This document shows positions 28,531-36,864 of a stretch of 64,000 nucleotides of DNA, in pieces. The DNA is from UBA1413 sp964650525 (GTDB lineage Bacteria; Bacteroidota; Bacteroidia; Bacteroidales; Prolixibacteraceae): the NCBI GenBank assembly GCA_964650525.1, contig CAZYUA010000012.1, positions 46,118 to 110,117 of the forward strand, given 5' to 3'. Within the stretch, counting starts at the first letter, position 1; every line of letters starts with the position of its first letter. The notes under the pieces were generated by a model. The model searched no databases. It was not told where the DNA came from and saw nothing but the letters and a program-made list of their open reading frames with translations. The position numbers and the translations under genes were made by a program.

Positions 28531-30045
28531 TCAGCTTCTCCTTTTCAGCTTTTTCTCCAAATCCTTTGCCTGACTGCTGTAATAACCTTCTTCACTGATA
28601 ATGGCTTCCAGTTCAGCCAGGGCCAGTGTATGGTCTCCAAGCGCTACAAAGCAGAGTGTTTTGTACCACCGTGCCTGTTCCATGAAAAGATTTTCCCGTG
28701 AATTTAGTAGATGCTCATACTGTTCCACAGCCTTGTGATACTCTTCCAATCCCTGGTAACTGGCTCCTGCATAAAACGTTGCAGACGGATTACCATTCCC
28801 GGTTTCCTCAATCTTCAAAAAACATCCAAGGGCTTTGGAATACTCTGCTTGCTGAAAATATTTCAAACCCTCACGAAGGTTGGTTTCCGGAAGTGAACCG
28901 GTACTTCGGAAGGTTGTCATAACGGAGGGAGGTGCATAAAAGCGGTGATACAGATCCCTGTCACCACTGCCAATAAAACGGAATACGAACGACAAGCCCA
29001 GGGCAAAGACCAGCACTGCAGCTACCATTCCTGCCTTGCGGGGATTGGAAGCACTACGTTCAACCGGGACAAACGATCTTTTTTCATTATTTACAATCTC
29101 TCGCGAGAGGGATTTTAATTTTTCCCTGAGCCTGAAGATCGCAGTTTCCCTGAGGGCATCGTCAATTTCCTGAACCATTCTGACTTCAGCCTTCAACCCT
29201 TTATTATCCATCCATTCTTCAGTAAATTCTTCAAGAGAAACCCCCTCCAACTCCCCGTTGAGAAATTTATCGATCTCCTGGATGCTCCTCGAAGTTGAAT
29301 TGTAACGAGTACTAATCCTGCCTAACACCTCCCTTAAAGCCATCACATCCGTCTCAGCCTGGGAATTCCTGATGTCCCGGTGGAGTGATAATTCATCTGC
29401 TAAACGCGGATCTTCACTCATGGCTTTCTCAAAATCCCCCATTTCAGCAGGCTTCATCTCGCCCTCAAGATACCGGTCGGGAGCATCAACGAACGAGAGG
29501 TTAATGGCAGAAGATTCCGTAATTTGTTTCAACTTGTCCCGGAATTCCATGATGTCCCTTTCCAGAATTGCTTCTTCAACCTCATTCCATGCAAAGCCTG
29601 ATTCGGATTCCCCATCATCCACGACAGTCGATGTCACAATGTTTTCGCATTCTTCAAAGCAACGATGAATGGTCTCCCTGGAAGCTCGCCGGTGATGATG
29701 TGTGTGAATTTTCGGAAGTGGCTCGGGTGGTAAGTCTTCTGCTGAAAGTGTGGAAGTTCCTGCTTCCACAAATTTTCCGATATCAATAATCTCAGCAAGA
29801 CTAAAGGGGTTGTCGGGCTGGATTGTTTCCCTCAAGAAGGGGGTTGCTGCTTCTTTCAGCTTTTGACGGATGCGTAGGATATCTTTTTCGCCCAATGCAT
29901 CCCGGATATCCTTCCAGATATCAAAACCATTGTGTGAAGGGGAAGAAATTAAACCAGCACCACCCTTTTCCTGGTCCTGGTGATTGACTGGCAGATCCCG
30001 GGGATTTTCCTCAAAGGCATCTGCATTTCTGTGTTCATGAGTCAT
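28531..30045 (-). CDS. Membrane protein with anti-sigma-like modules and C-terminal TPRs
   Basis: 504 residues from the ATG at 30045, which lies within the 3' end of the sigma gene (11-bp overlap, so co-translated). Cytosolic part: four helical modules of the form IxxALxExDIxxLRxKLK (about 41-65, 152-175, 219-245, 290-313) and two stretches resembling the anti-sigma N-terminus (YLEGEMKPAEMGDFEKAMSE about 193-212; FLNGELEGVSLEEFTEEW about 261-278). A single helix at about 340-357 is followed by TPR repeats. The build fits a regulator holding the ECF sigma at the membrane and sensing through its TPR tail. No cleavage site can be pointed to. Convergent with the CHAT gene. Confidence 0.7.
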   Translation of the reverse strand: MTHEHRNADAFEENPRDLPVNHQDQEKGGAGLISSPSHNGFDIWKDIRDALGEKDILRIRQKLKEAATPFLRETIQPDNPFSLAEIIDIGKFVEAGTSTLSAEDLPPEPLPKIHTHHHRRASRETIHRCFEECENIVTSTVVDDGESESGFAWNEVEEAILERDIMEFRDKLKQITESSAINLSFVDAPDRYLEGEMKPAEMGDFEKAMSEDPRLADELSLHRDIRNSQAETDVMALREVLGRISTRYNSTSRSIQEIDKFLNGELEGVSLEEFTEEWMDNKGLKAEVRMVQEIDDALRETAIFRLREKLKSLSREIVNNEKRSFVPVERSASNPRKAGMVAAVLVFALGLSFVFRFIGSGDRDLYHRFYAPPSVMTTFRSTGSLPETNLREGLKYFQQAEYSKALGCFLKIEETGNGNPSATFYAGASYQGLEEYHKAVEQYEHLLNSRENLFMEQARWYKTLCFVALGDHTLALAELEAIISEEGYYSSQAKDLEKKLKRRS

Positions 30046-30622
30046 CTTCAAACGTCTTTTTATAATGAATATCCTGTTTAATCCTCTCAATTAACAATTC
30101 CTTGCACTTGTATTTCCGCGTCTTTACGTATTTCTCACTTTTAAAACCCATTACCTGAGCAATCTGCTTAACCGGCACTTTATTAAAAAACATTTGCAGG
30201 ATCTTCTGGCAATCGGTACTTATACTTTTAAAATGCTTCTGGTAAAGGAGGTATCTTTCATTTTTCTCCACCAGAGTGCTTAAATCTTCGTCGTAAATCT
30301 CATCATTAAACGGAAGAGATTCATTGATTTTTTCCTTTTCCTTCCGTCTGTCCTTCAAGCTTTTCAGCCATAAATAACGACAGACAGAAAACAAATAGAC
30401 TTCAAAAGAACGGTTCTCGAACAATAAATCATTTTCTTTCAGCTTCCTGTAAATAATAACAATCGCTTCCTGGAAGATATCACCGGCATCTTCCTCTTTT
30501 CCAGTATTTTTAAGAATAAATGCATTTATTTTATAGTAGTAATTCTTATAAATGTAGGTCAAAACTACATTGTCGTGGCGCAAAATCCCTTTTTGTATCT
30601 GCTCATCCGAATAGGTTTTCAT
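30035..30622 (-). CDS. ECF RNA polymerase sigma factor of the CHAT locus
   Basis: 195 residues. Region 2: EDAGDIFQEAIVIIYRKL and FEVYLFSVCRYLWLKSLKDRR; region 4: ILQMFFNKVPVKQIAQVMGFKSEKYVKTRKYKCKELL, a divergent helix-turn-helix as in the Bacteroidota sigma factors that lie with TPR/CHAT genes. ATG at 30622 is only 4 nt downstream of element B, so the transcript may be leaderless or the true start lies a little further in (no later ATG fits region 2 well). Translationally coupled to the anti-sigma-like gene downstream. Confidence 0.88.
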   Translation of the reverse strand: MKTYSDEQIQKGILRHDNVVLTYIYKNYYYKINAFILKNTGKEEDAGDIFQEAIVIIYRKLKENDLLFENRSFEVYLFSVCRYLWLKSLKDRRKEKEKINESLPFNDEIYDEDLSTLVEKNERYLLYQKHFKSISTDCQKILQMFFNKVPVKQIAQVMGFKSEKYVKTRKYKCKELLIERIKQDIHYKKTFEDDS

Positions 30623-30626
30623 GTCC

Positions 30627-30663
30627 TACTATATTATTCTTGTTTTTAACAAAAGGTAACCCA
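30627..30663 (-). promoter_or_regulatory. Bipartite promoter-like element B (before the ECF sigma gene)
   Basis: Minus-strand reading: TGGGTTACCTTTT (30663-30651), 10-nt spacer, AGAATAATATAGTA (30640-30627). Twin of the element before the 52-aa peptide gene. Position suggests autoregulation by the sigma factor. Confidence 0.65.
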
Positions 30664-30959
30664 GGATTTGCCTAAATAATATCATTTTTCTTAATGGCAA
30701 CCGTCCAGGTCCCGGGTGGATAAGGTTATTCACTGAATGACTCTTTGCTATCAATCGGGCGAATTGAACAAACGAAATTATAAAATATTCATGGTTAATT
30801 CGGGTGGCAAGGAAAAAAAAGGAGGGACCCCGTTATCCGGATAATTGAAGACTTTACTTTAAGGCGCCGTCCAGTCAATTTCAGGTTGATAAAACGGGCA
30901 AATTAAAAGAGCAGGTGTGAGCTGTCGATATCCTTAATGAAGAGTTTCTAAGCGATGAT
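30664..30959. other. Non-coding gap between sigma and TonB-like genes
   Basis: About 300 bp with no credible ORF, tRNA or repeat. No clear terminator for the upstream TonB-like gene was seen, although its stop is at 30960. Confidence 0.5.
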
Positions 30960-31682
30960 TTACTGAGAAACAAAAGTATAGCGGATATAACCATTTTGCA
31001 ATGCCGGTGCAGCCTCATCGGCATTGAACAGGGTCCTGTCAGCTGCAACCTGGGCATAATAGTAGATCAATTCATCATAAATTGAACTGTTTTTTCTGGG
31101 TTTGGAGGCTACCACCCTACCCTCCCGGTTCACAGAGATATCGACCGTTACGATCCCTCCTCCCCGGGCCAGATAAACCGGAATAGGAAGCCTCCGGTGA
31201 AACCGTTCTCCCAGGTTATATTCAATATTGCTTTCACCCGAGTACACTTTGTTACTGATTTCCTCTTTGGTCTTGCCCTCTGGAATGTCTTCAGGCATTT
31301 TAACATCTCCTGGCGAAGGGATTTCTTTGGAAAGCTGCCTGTCAACTTCCTTAACCAGATTTTTGGCTGCATCAATTTCAGCCTGGTAATTCTCATCAAA
31401 GAATGGATCTCTTGTCGTTTTTCCTGCTCTGATCGCGGGATCCGAAATCCTCGATGGGGTGTTGGTTGCAGGCATAAGGCCAGACGACATTTCCTTTTCT
31501 GAGATTGTTTCTTCGGCCATAATCATATCCAGGGGAATTTCAATAATCAACTCCTTTTCCCTGAATGACTTCTTCAGATTCATTTCTGAAAGCAGGAAAG
31601 AACCGACCAGTATCACGTGAAATAGCAAGGTGCCAATGATACTGTAGATATTATACTTGTATATTTGAATTAGTGGCCTCAC
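30960..31682 (-). CDS. TonB-like energy transducer protein
   Basis: 240 residues: short cytosolic lead, one membrane helix at about 14-33 (YSIIGTLLFHVILVGSFLL), a charged Pro/Glu-containing linker, and a C-terminal TonB-like fold with GGGIVTVDISVNREGRVVASKP. The proline content of the linker is lower than in classic TonB. It probably spans the periplasm and may energise an outer-membrane receptor, but no ExbB/ExbD or receptor gene is nearby. Stand-alone TonB-like proteins are frequent in this phylum and some have no shown transport role. Confidence 0.68.
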   Translation of the reverse strand: MRPLIQIYKYNIYSIIGTLLFHVILVGSFLLSEMNLKKSFREKELIIEIPLDMIMAEETISEKEMSSGLMPATNTPSRISDPAIRAGKTTRDPFFDENYQAEIDAAKNLVKEVDRQLSKEIPSPGDVKMPEDIPEGKTKEEISNKVYSGESNIEYNLGERFHRRLPIPVYLARGGGIVTVDISVNREGRVVASKPRKNSSIYDELIYYYAQVAADRTLFNADEAAPALQNGYIRYTFVSQ

Positions 31683-31895
31683 AGAAATACAAAAGTAAGA
31701 ATAAACCGGATTTGCAAATACTCGTTTTCGTTTCGCACTGCCTTCAGAAAAATCACGGGCAAAAACCTGAGGCCGGCAACGGGGAATTTCAGCTTCCTGC
31801 GCAGCAGGTGTTATTTGACTGGCAGATTACTAACCTCCATGCTCTTGATAGTTGAGTCTCCCGAGTTCATCCCAGACCTGATCATTTAGACTACC

Positions 31896-31975
31896 GCAAA
31901 ACCCGACCATTTAACACATTTTAACATACTGAAACACAATATTATATGCGCATTGCCTAAATTGGTCGGTTTTAC
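31896..31975. repeat. Imperfect inverted repeat upstream of the BamA-like gene
   Basis: GCAAAACCCGACCATTTA at 31896-31913 and, inverted, TAAATTGGTCGGTTTTAC at 31958-31975; arms match at nearly all positions allowing one small shift. The second arm ends six bases before the TTG start at 31982. Could be an operator or an mRNA structure covering the start; not assigned. Confidence 0.4.
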
Positions 31976-31981
31976 ATCGGC

Positions 31982-33823
31982 TTGAACAGATTGATTAAAA
32001 TAGCATGTACGGTTTTGTGGATTGCTTTTGGAATGCCCTTAACGCTGGCTTCGCAGATTACGGAGCCGGATACGGTCAGCATCATGGAGGAGCAAACCGG
32101 AAGGTATAATAGTTTTTATGATTCACTGAGGGCGAGGGCTCAGCAGAAAAAAATCACAAAATGGATGCATGGTATGCTATTCCGTAATCCCAAATCCGGA
32201 ATAACCCAAAAAGATACCATCGACCCTCTGTTACCGTTTGGGGGGAAAGTTATTAACCAGGTTCGCATCAAGAGGTTGGACGTTTTTGGTCCCAGTTTAA
32301 GGGATACCTCCAGGAAAGCAACCATCTGGTACGAGAAAGCCGGTAATCTGATCCACACCCGGTCAGATCTTCACAATCTCAGGAAAAATCTTCTGTTTAA
32401 GACGGGAGAACCGCTGGAGACTAATGAAATCTATGAAAATGAGCGGATTCTTAGGGCCTTACCGTACATCCGTGATGCAAGGTTCTATGTTGAAATTGAC
32501 AGTCTTGACAGCGAAAAGGTAAACATCACCCTGCTGACTCAGGACCGGTTTTCAATTGGGATTACAGGGGATGTACAAGGAATAAATTCTGCAGCTCTGG
32601 AGGTATATAACAGGAACATTTTTGGTGTGGGTCACGAGTTTTCCACGCGTTTGGTCGGGCACCTGATCAAAGAACCCTATATGGGGATCGAAGCTTTTTA
32701 CAAGGTCAACAACCTGAACGGGAAATTTATTTCTTTATCGGCGGGATACATGAACACCTATCTCAACGAAGGGGTGTCGGCCCTGATGGATAAACCATTT
32801 CTGAGGGTATCTGATAAATGGGGATACGGTATCAGTGGTTATTACTTTAAGCGTTCTTACCAGCTGCCGGGAGAACAGTTTAATAAACGAAATGTACAAA
32901 CCGGATTTCGCCAGGCAGGAGGATGGGCAGGCAGGAATTTCCAGATCAAGGGAGACAAGGGAGCTTCACAGGTCACCTTTTCCGGGCAATACACCTACCG
33001 AACTTTCACCAGCCGGCCTGAACCCGCACCAGGAAAAGAGCAGTTCTATTATAACCATTCGACTCTTCTTGCCGGCATTACCTGGTCGCAGAGGACCTTT
33101 CATCCCGATGAGTTAATCTTCGGATACGGGATTACAGAGGATATTCCCAAAGGGTTCAAAAATGAAATGGTTTTCGGATACGACATTAGAGAATCGGGAA
33201 ACCGGTGGTACGGGCATTTATTCTTTGCAAATGGCAACCTGCTCAGAGAAAAACAGGGTTACCTATATGCTTCCGCCGGGGCAGATGGATTTTACAACTC
33301 CGGGGGTCTCAGCCAGGGAATGGTGGAATTTTGTTCCCGGTACATTTCCGCACTATCCGGATCAGGGAAAGCCCGGTTCAGGCATTTCTTCAACCTGGAT
33401 TACAAATTGGGCATCAACCGGTTTGAGGAAGAAATCCTGATGTTTGAAAAGAACAACCTGATTCGCGGATTCGGGAGCAGGGTGGTGACAGGGCAACAAA
33501 GGCTGAGCCTTAACCTGGAATCGGTGTATTTCCATTACCGCGATTTTTACCGGTTCAATCTGGCGTTTTTTGCCTTTGCCGATCTCGGCCTCATCGGCCC
33601 TGAAGATTCAAATATTTTCAAAGGAGATTATTACAGCGGATTTGGCATTGGGTTGCGAGTCCATAACGAATCGCTCGTTTTTAAAACGCTTCAGATCAGA
33701 ATTTCCTTTTACCCGAACCATCCCAGAGATGTAGGCTTGGCAGGTTTTTTACTGAATGAACACACCCGGCAGGGATTCTACAGTTTTCAACCCCAACCTC
33801 CGGCCCCGTTCCGGTTTGAGTAG
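31982..33823 (+). CDS. BamA/TamA-superfamily outer membrane protein with POTRA-like domain (TTG start)
   Basis: 613 residues. The signal peptide (MNRLIKIACTVLWIAF ending LASQ) begins at the TTG, which supports that start. A POTRA-like region at about 90-190 (VINQVRIKRLDVFGP, LFKTGEPLETNEIYENERILRALPYIRDARFYVEI) is followed by a long beta-barrel region with alternating aromatic strands up to the C-terminus (PPAPFRFE). Members insert or export proteins or lipids at the outer membrane, but this is a divergent Bacteroidota branch of unknown substrate. Preceded by an inverted repeat. Confidence 0.72.
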   Translation: MNRLIKIACTVLWIAFGMPLTLASQITEPDTVSIMEEQTGRYNSFYDSLRARAQQKKITKWMHGMLFRNPKSGITQKDTIDPLLPFGGKVINQVRIKRLDVFGPSLRDTSRKATIWYEKAGNLIHTRSDLHNLRKNLLFKTGEPLETNEIYENERILRALPYIRDARFYVEIDSLDSEKVNITLLTQDRFSIGITGDVQGINSAALEVYNRNIFGVGHEFSTRLVGHLIKEPYMGIEAFYKVNNLNGKFISLSAGYMNTYLNEGVSALMDKPFLRVSDKWGYGISGYYFKRSYQLPGEQFNKRNVQTGFRQAGGWAGRNFQIKGDKGASQVTFSGQYTYRTFTSRPEPAPGKEQFYYNHSTLLAGITWSQRTFHPDELIFGYGITEDIPKGFKNEMVFGYDIRESGNRWYGHLFFANGNLLREKQGYLYASAGADGFYNSGGLSQGMVEFCSRYISALSGSGKARFRHFFNLDYKLGINRFEEEILMFEKNNLIRGFGSRVVTGQQRLSLNLESVYFHYRDFYRFNLAFFAFADLGLIGPEDSNIFKGDYYSGFGIGLRVHNESLVFKTLQIRISFYPNHPRDVGLAGFLLNEHTRQGFYSFQPQPPAPFRFE

Positions 33824-33943
33824 TCTGGTGTTTATTCTGCTTACCCAAATATGTCAGATCAGATCCACACCCAATTTCTGTCGTTTTCCCCCACTTCTCA
33901 TGTTAAGAAACGGGTTATTTTTCGGTAGCAGAGCGGATTTCCA

Positions 33944-33972
33944 ATTGAATCAGAAAAAATAGCGTAGCTTTG
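33944..33972 (+). promoter_or_regulatory. Promoter of the DEAD-box helicase gene
   Basis: ATTG at 33944-33947 and TAGCTTTG at 33965-33972, spacer 17 bp; the -7 box is exact, the spacing slightly short. Leader to the ATG at 34000 about 20 nt. Confidence 0.55.
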
Positions 33973-33999
33973 CGCCCTTATTTTACTTATTTATTTATA

Positions 34000-35706
34000 A
34001 TGATTCTATTTAATGAGATGGGCCTCAAACCCGATCTTCTAACCGCAATCGAAAGTCTTGGCTTCGAAGCTCCGACTCCTATTCAGGAAAAAGTAATTCC
34101 TTTGTTACTGGACCAGAACCGGGACATCATAGCCCTGGCGCAGACAGGAACCGGGAAAACGGCAGCCTTCGGCCTGCCAGTTATTCATCTGATAAACCGT
34201 TCGGTATATGCCGTCCAGGCGTTGATCCTGGCACCTACCAGGGAGTTGTGCCTTCAGATAACAAAAGACCTTAACAGCTTTGCAAAAGATTCACCGGAAA
34301 CCGGGATTATTCCGGTTTACGGTGGGGCATCCGTGCAAGAACAAATCAGGAAACTTAAGCAAGGGGCCCGTATCGTTGTGGCTACTCCTGGTCGGGCCGT
34401 GGACCTGATAAACCGTAAAATGCTTGATCTCAAATCTGTTAAATGGCTCATTCTGGATGAGGCTGACGAAATGTTGTCAATGGGATTCAAAGATGACCTG
34501 GACTTCATACTGGATCAAACCCCGGGCACACGTCAGACCCTTCTCTTCTCTGCTACTATGCCTTCGGTAATCATGTCCATAACCAACCGCTACATGCACG
34601 ATCCGGTAGAAATCAGCATTGGCAGGAAAAATCAGGCGGCAGATAATGTAGCCCATGAATATTTCCTTGTCCATGCTAAAGACCGGTATGAGGTGCTTAA
34701 ACGCATCGCCGATATGAATCCCCGGATTTATGGGATAGTGTTTTGCCGGACAAGGGCAGAAGCCAGGGAAATTGCTGACAACCTGATTCGTGACGGGTAT
34801 AATGCCGATGCACTTCACGGGGATCTTTCGCAGGAACAGCGCGACATAGTCATGAACCGTTTCAGGATCCACCATCTTCAGTTACTGGTGGCCACAGATG
34901 TGGCAGCAAGGGGTTTGGATGTCAACGATCTCACCCATATTATCAATTATAATCTCCCCGATGATCCTGAAATTTACATCCACCGCAGTGGAAGAACAGG
35001 AAGAGCGGGAAAAAAGGGTACTTCTATTTCCATTCTTCATCTGAAAGAAAAAGGAAAACTCAAAATCATTGAAAAGCTGATTGGACTCCGGTTCGAACAT
35101 AAACCGGTACCGGGAGGGAAAGAGATTTGCGAAAAGCAGCTGTTCAACCTAATCGATAAGGTTGAAAAAGTGGAAGTTAACAACCTCCAGATAGATCAAT
35201 ACATGAAGGTGATCTATAAGAAACTTGAATGGCTTGACCGTGAAGATCTCATCAATCATTTTGTCTCTTTGGAATTCAACCGGTTCCTCTCAACATACCA
35301 GGATGCGCCTGATTTGAATGCAGACAACAAAACCGGAACCAGGGAGGGTGCTTTCAGGGAACCAGGAAATACCGGCGGGATGAGAAAGCAAAGAGGTTAC
35401 CCGATGGAAAAAGGGAGCAGCAGCCGGGCCTTCAATCCAAATCATCAAAAAATACAAACCTCCTATTCCAGGTTTTTTCTGAACCTTGGAAGGAGTGATC
35501 AGGTAGACAAGCGGGCCATACTCCAGCTTATTAACCGGCAACTGCCCGGGAAACCTGTTGACATCGGTGAGATTGAGGTACTTAAGGACTTCTCTTTTTT
35601 TGAAATTGACAATCGTTACGGATGGGAAGTACAAAAGGCTTTTGATAAAGCACTTTTCAATGGTAAACGGATCGGTCTGGAAGCAGCAAGGCCCAAATGG
35701 CAGTAA
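34000..35706 (+). CDS. DEAD-box ATP-dependent RNA helicase with DbpA-type RNA-binding tail
   Basis: 568 residues from the ATG at 34000 (a TTG at 33970 overlaps the promoter). Helicase motifs in order: Q motif FEAPTPIQEKVIP, ALAQTGTGKTAAFGLP (Walker A), PTRELCLQI, ATPGRAVDLI, LDEADEML (DEAD), SATMP, ATDVAARGLDV, YIHRSGRTGRAGKKG. The C-terminal 80 residues (YSRFFLNLGRSDQVDKRAIL ... DNRYGWEVQKAF) form the DbpA/CsdA-type RNA-binding domain. Likely ribosome assembly or cold-shock role (DeaD/CsdA-like). Single gene. Confidence 0.93.
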   Translation: MILFNEMGLKPDLLTAIESLGFEAPTPIQEKVIPLLLDQNRDIIALAQTGTGKTAAFGLPVIHLINRSVYAVQALILAPTRELCLQITKDLNSFAKDSPETGIIPVYGGASVQEQIRKLKQGARIVVATPGRAVDLINRKMLDLKSVKWLILDEADEMLSMGFKDDLDFILDQTPGTRQTLLFSATMPSVIMSITNRYMHDPVEISIGRKNQAADNVAHEYFLVHAKDRYEVLKRIADMNPRIYGIVFCRTRAEAREIADNLIRDGYNADALHGDLSQEQRDIVMNRFRIHHLQLLVATDVAARGLDVNDLTHIINYNLPDDPEIYIHRSGRTGRAGKKGTSISILHLKEKGKLKIIEKLIGLRFEHKPVPGGKEICEKQLFNLIDKVEKVEVNNLQIDQYMKVIYKKLEWLDREDLINHFVSLEFNRFLSTYQDAPDLNADNKTGTREGAFREPGNTGGMRKQRGYPMEKGSSSRAFNPNHQKIQTSYSRFFLNLGRSDQVDKRAILQLINRQLPGKPVDIGEIEVLKDFSFFEIDNRYGWEVQKAFDKALFNGKRIGLEAARPKWQ

Positions 35707-35963
35707 AAACAGCCTTCATGTGCTAAAGTTTACTGCGGATTAACACCGATGAGAAAGGCCTGATGGCTCTTTCCCTCTACTTAGGTGTTTTATACCCCTG
35801 GCTTTGGTGGATTGTACCACCGGCCAGTTCCCATTTGCCGGATTTTAAAAATTCGATTGTCACAAAACCCCGGGAAAGAGAGTCTCCGCCACCTTCCGGA
35901 ATCTGTTTTTCGCAAACAGGTATCAATGGCAACCGGTGATCCTGGCAAATGCAGAATACATTG

Positions 35964-36818
35964 CTACAATTCCCTGATCCAGATATTCCGGTAGCTGACA
36001 GGGTTTCCGTGATCCTGGAGTCGGATAGAGCCAGGACCATGGGGTTTTATCCCATATTCCGGAATGCCGATGTAACGGGTAGGCCCGCGAAGTGACACCC
36101 CTAGTTGCACGACAATTCCATTGTGTAACACGGTCACCTGAGGCGCGACCCTGCATACTCCATCATCCTCAAAGACGGGTGCCTTGTACAGAATGTCGTA
36201 CGATTGCCATTCGCCTGGTTTTCTGCATGCGTTCACTAAAGGGGGAAATTGTTTGTAAATACTGGCAGCCTGGCCATTCCGGTATGTAGGATTGTCGTAG
36301 CTGTCGAGAACCTGAACCTCATACAAATCCTGGAGAAAAATTCCGCTGTTCCCCCTTCCCTGGCTGGAACCTGAAACCTCTTCCGGTGTCCGCCACTCGA
36401 TATGCAGTTGGAAATCGCTGAATTTTCTTTTTGATTTGATATCGCCAGCTCCCTTAACTACCGTCATGACATTCTGAGTCACTATCCACCCCGGCACTCC
36501 CCCTTGGGTGTTTGTCCACTCCTGCTGCAGGTTGCTGCCATCAAACAAGATAAGCGCATCTGAAGGGGCATCTCCGCAACCTGTGCCTGGCTCTACACCA
36601 GGGATTACCGGTTCCCAGATTTCTGTCATTTCAGGCTTCATCTCCAAAGTCGGAATTTGCTGCCCGGAAGCAGCCAGATCTGCAAAAACAAAGCCCGCAA
36701 GGAGCATGGATACTTTCGCAGTCAGGCTCTTCCCCTTAAGGACAAGAGGGAACAAGCCCGGTCGAAAGACGTGCATACTGCAACAAGAAATCAGCATATC
36801 AGAAAATTTAGGGTACAT
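35964..36818 (-). CDS. DUF1080 (3-keto-disaccharide hydrolase-type) protein
   Basis: 284 residues with a hydrophobic export segment near residues 30-52 (ends AASGQQ); the exact start is uncertain, with ATGs at 36818, 36776 and 36707. The DUF1080 fold is shown by ALILFDGSNLQQEWTN, FSDFQLHIEWRTPEE, RGNSGIFLQDLYEVQVLDSYDN and LQDHGNPVSYRNIWIREL. The family is now known to include hydrolases acting on 3-keto-glycosides; many are exported lectin-like proteins. No partner oxidoreductase is adjacent. The 257 bp downstream hold a weak open frame on the same strand (47 or so codons) that may be decayed coding sequence. Confidence 0.85.
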   Translation of the reverse strand: MYPKFSDMLISCCSMHVFRPGLFPLVLKGKSLTAKVSMLLAGFVFADLAASGQQIPTLEMKPEMTEIWEPVIPGVEPGTGCGDAPSDALILFDGSNLQQEWTNTQGGVPGWIVTQNVMTVVKGAGDIKSKRKFSDFQLHIEWRTPEEVSGSSQGRGNSGIFLQDLYEVQVLDSYDNPTYRNGQAASIYKQFPPLVNACRKPGEWQSYDILYKAPVFEDDGVCRVAPQVTVLHNGIVVQLGVSLRGPTRYIGIPEYGIKPHGPGSIRLQDHGNPVSYRNIWIREL

Positions 36819-36864
36819 GGATGGTAAGTTTTACCTTTTCAGGACCGGCAATGATACCGTCAGA

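Noticed and set aside
35777..36040. Open frame on the minus strand downstream of the DUF1080 gene
   Set aside because: It begins inside the DUF1080 gene and has no recognisable family or start site; possibly decayed coding DNA, not called as a gene.
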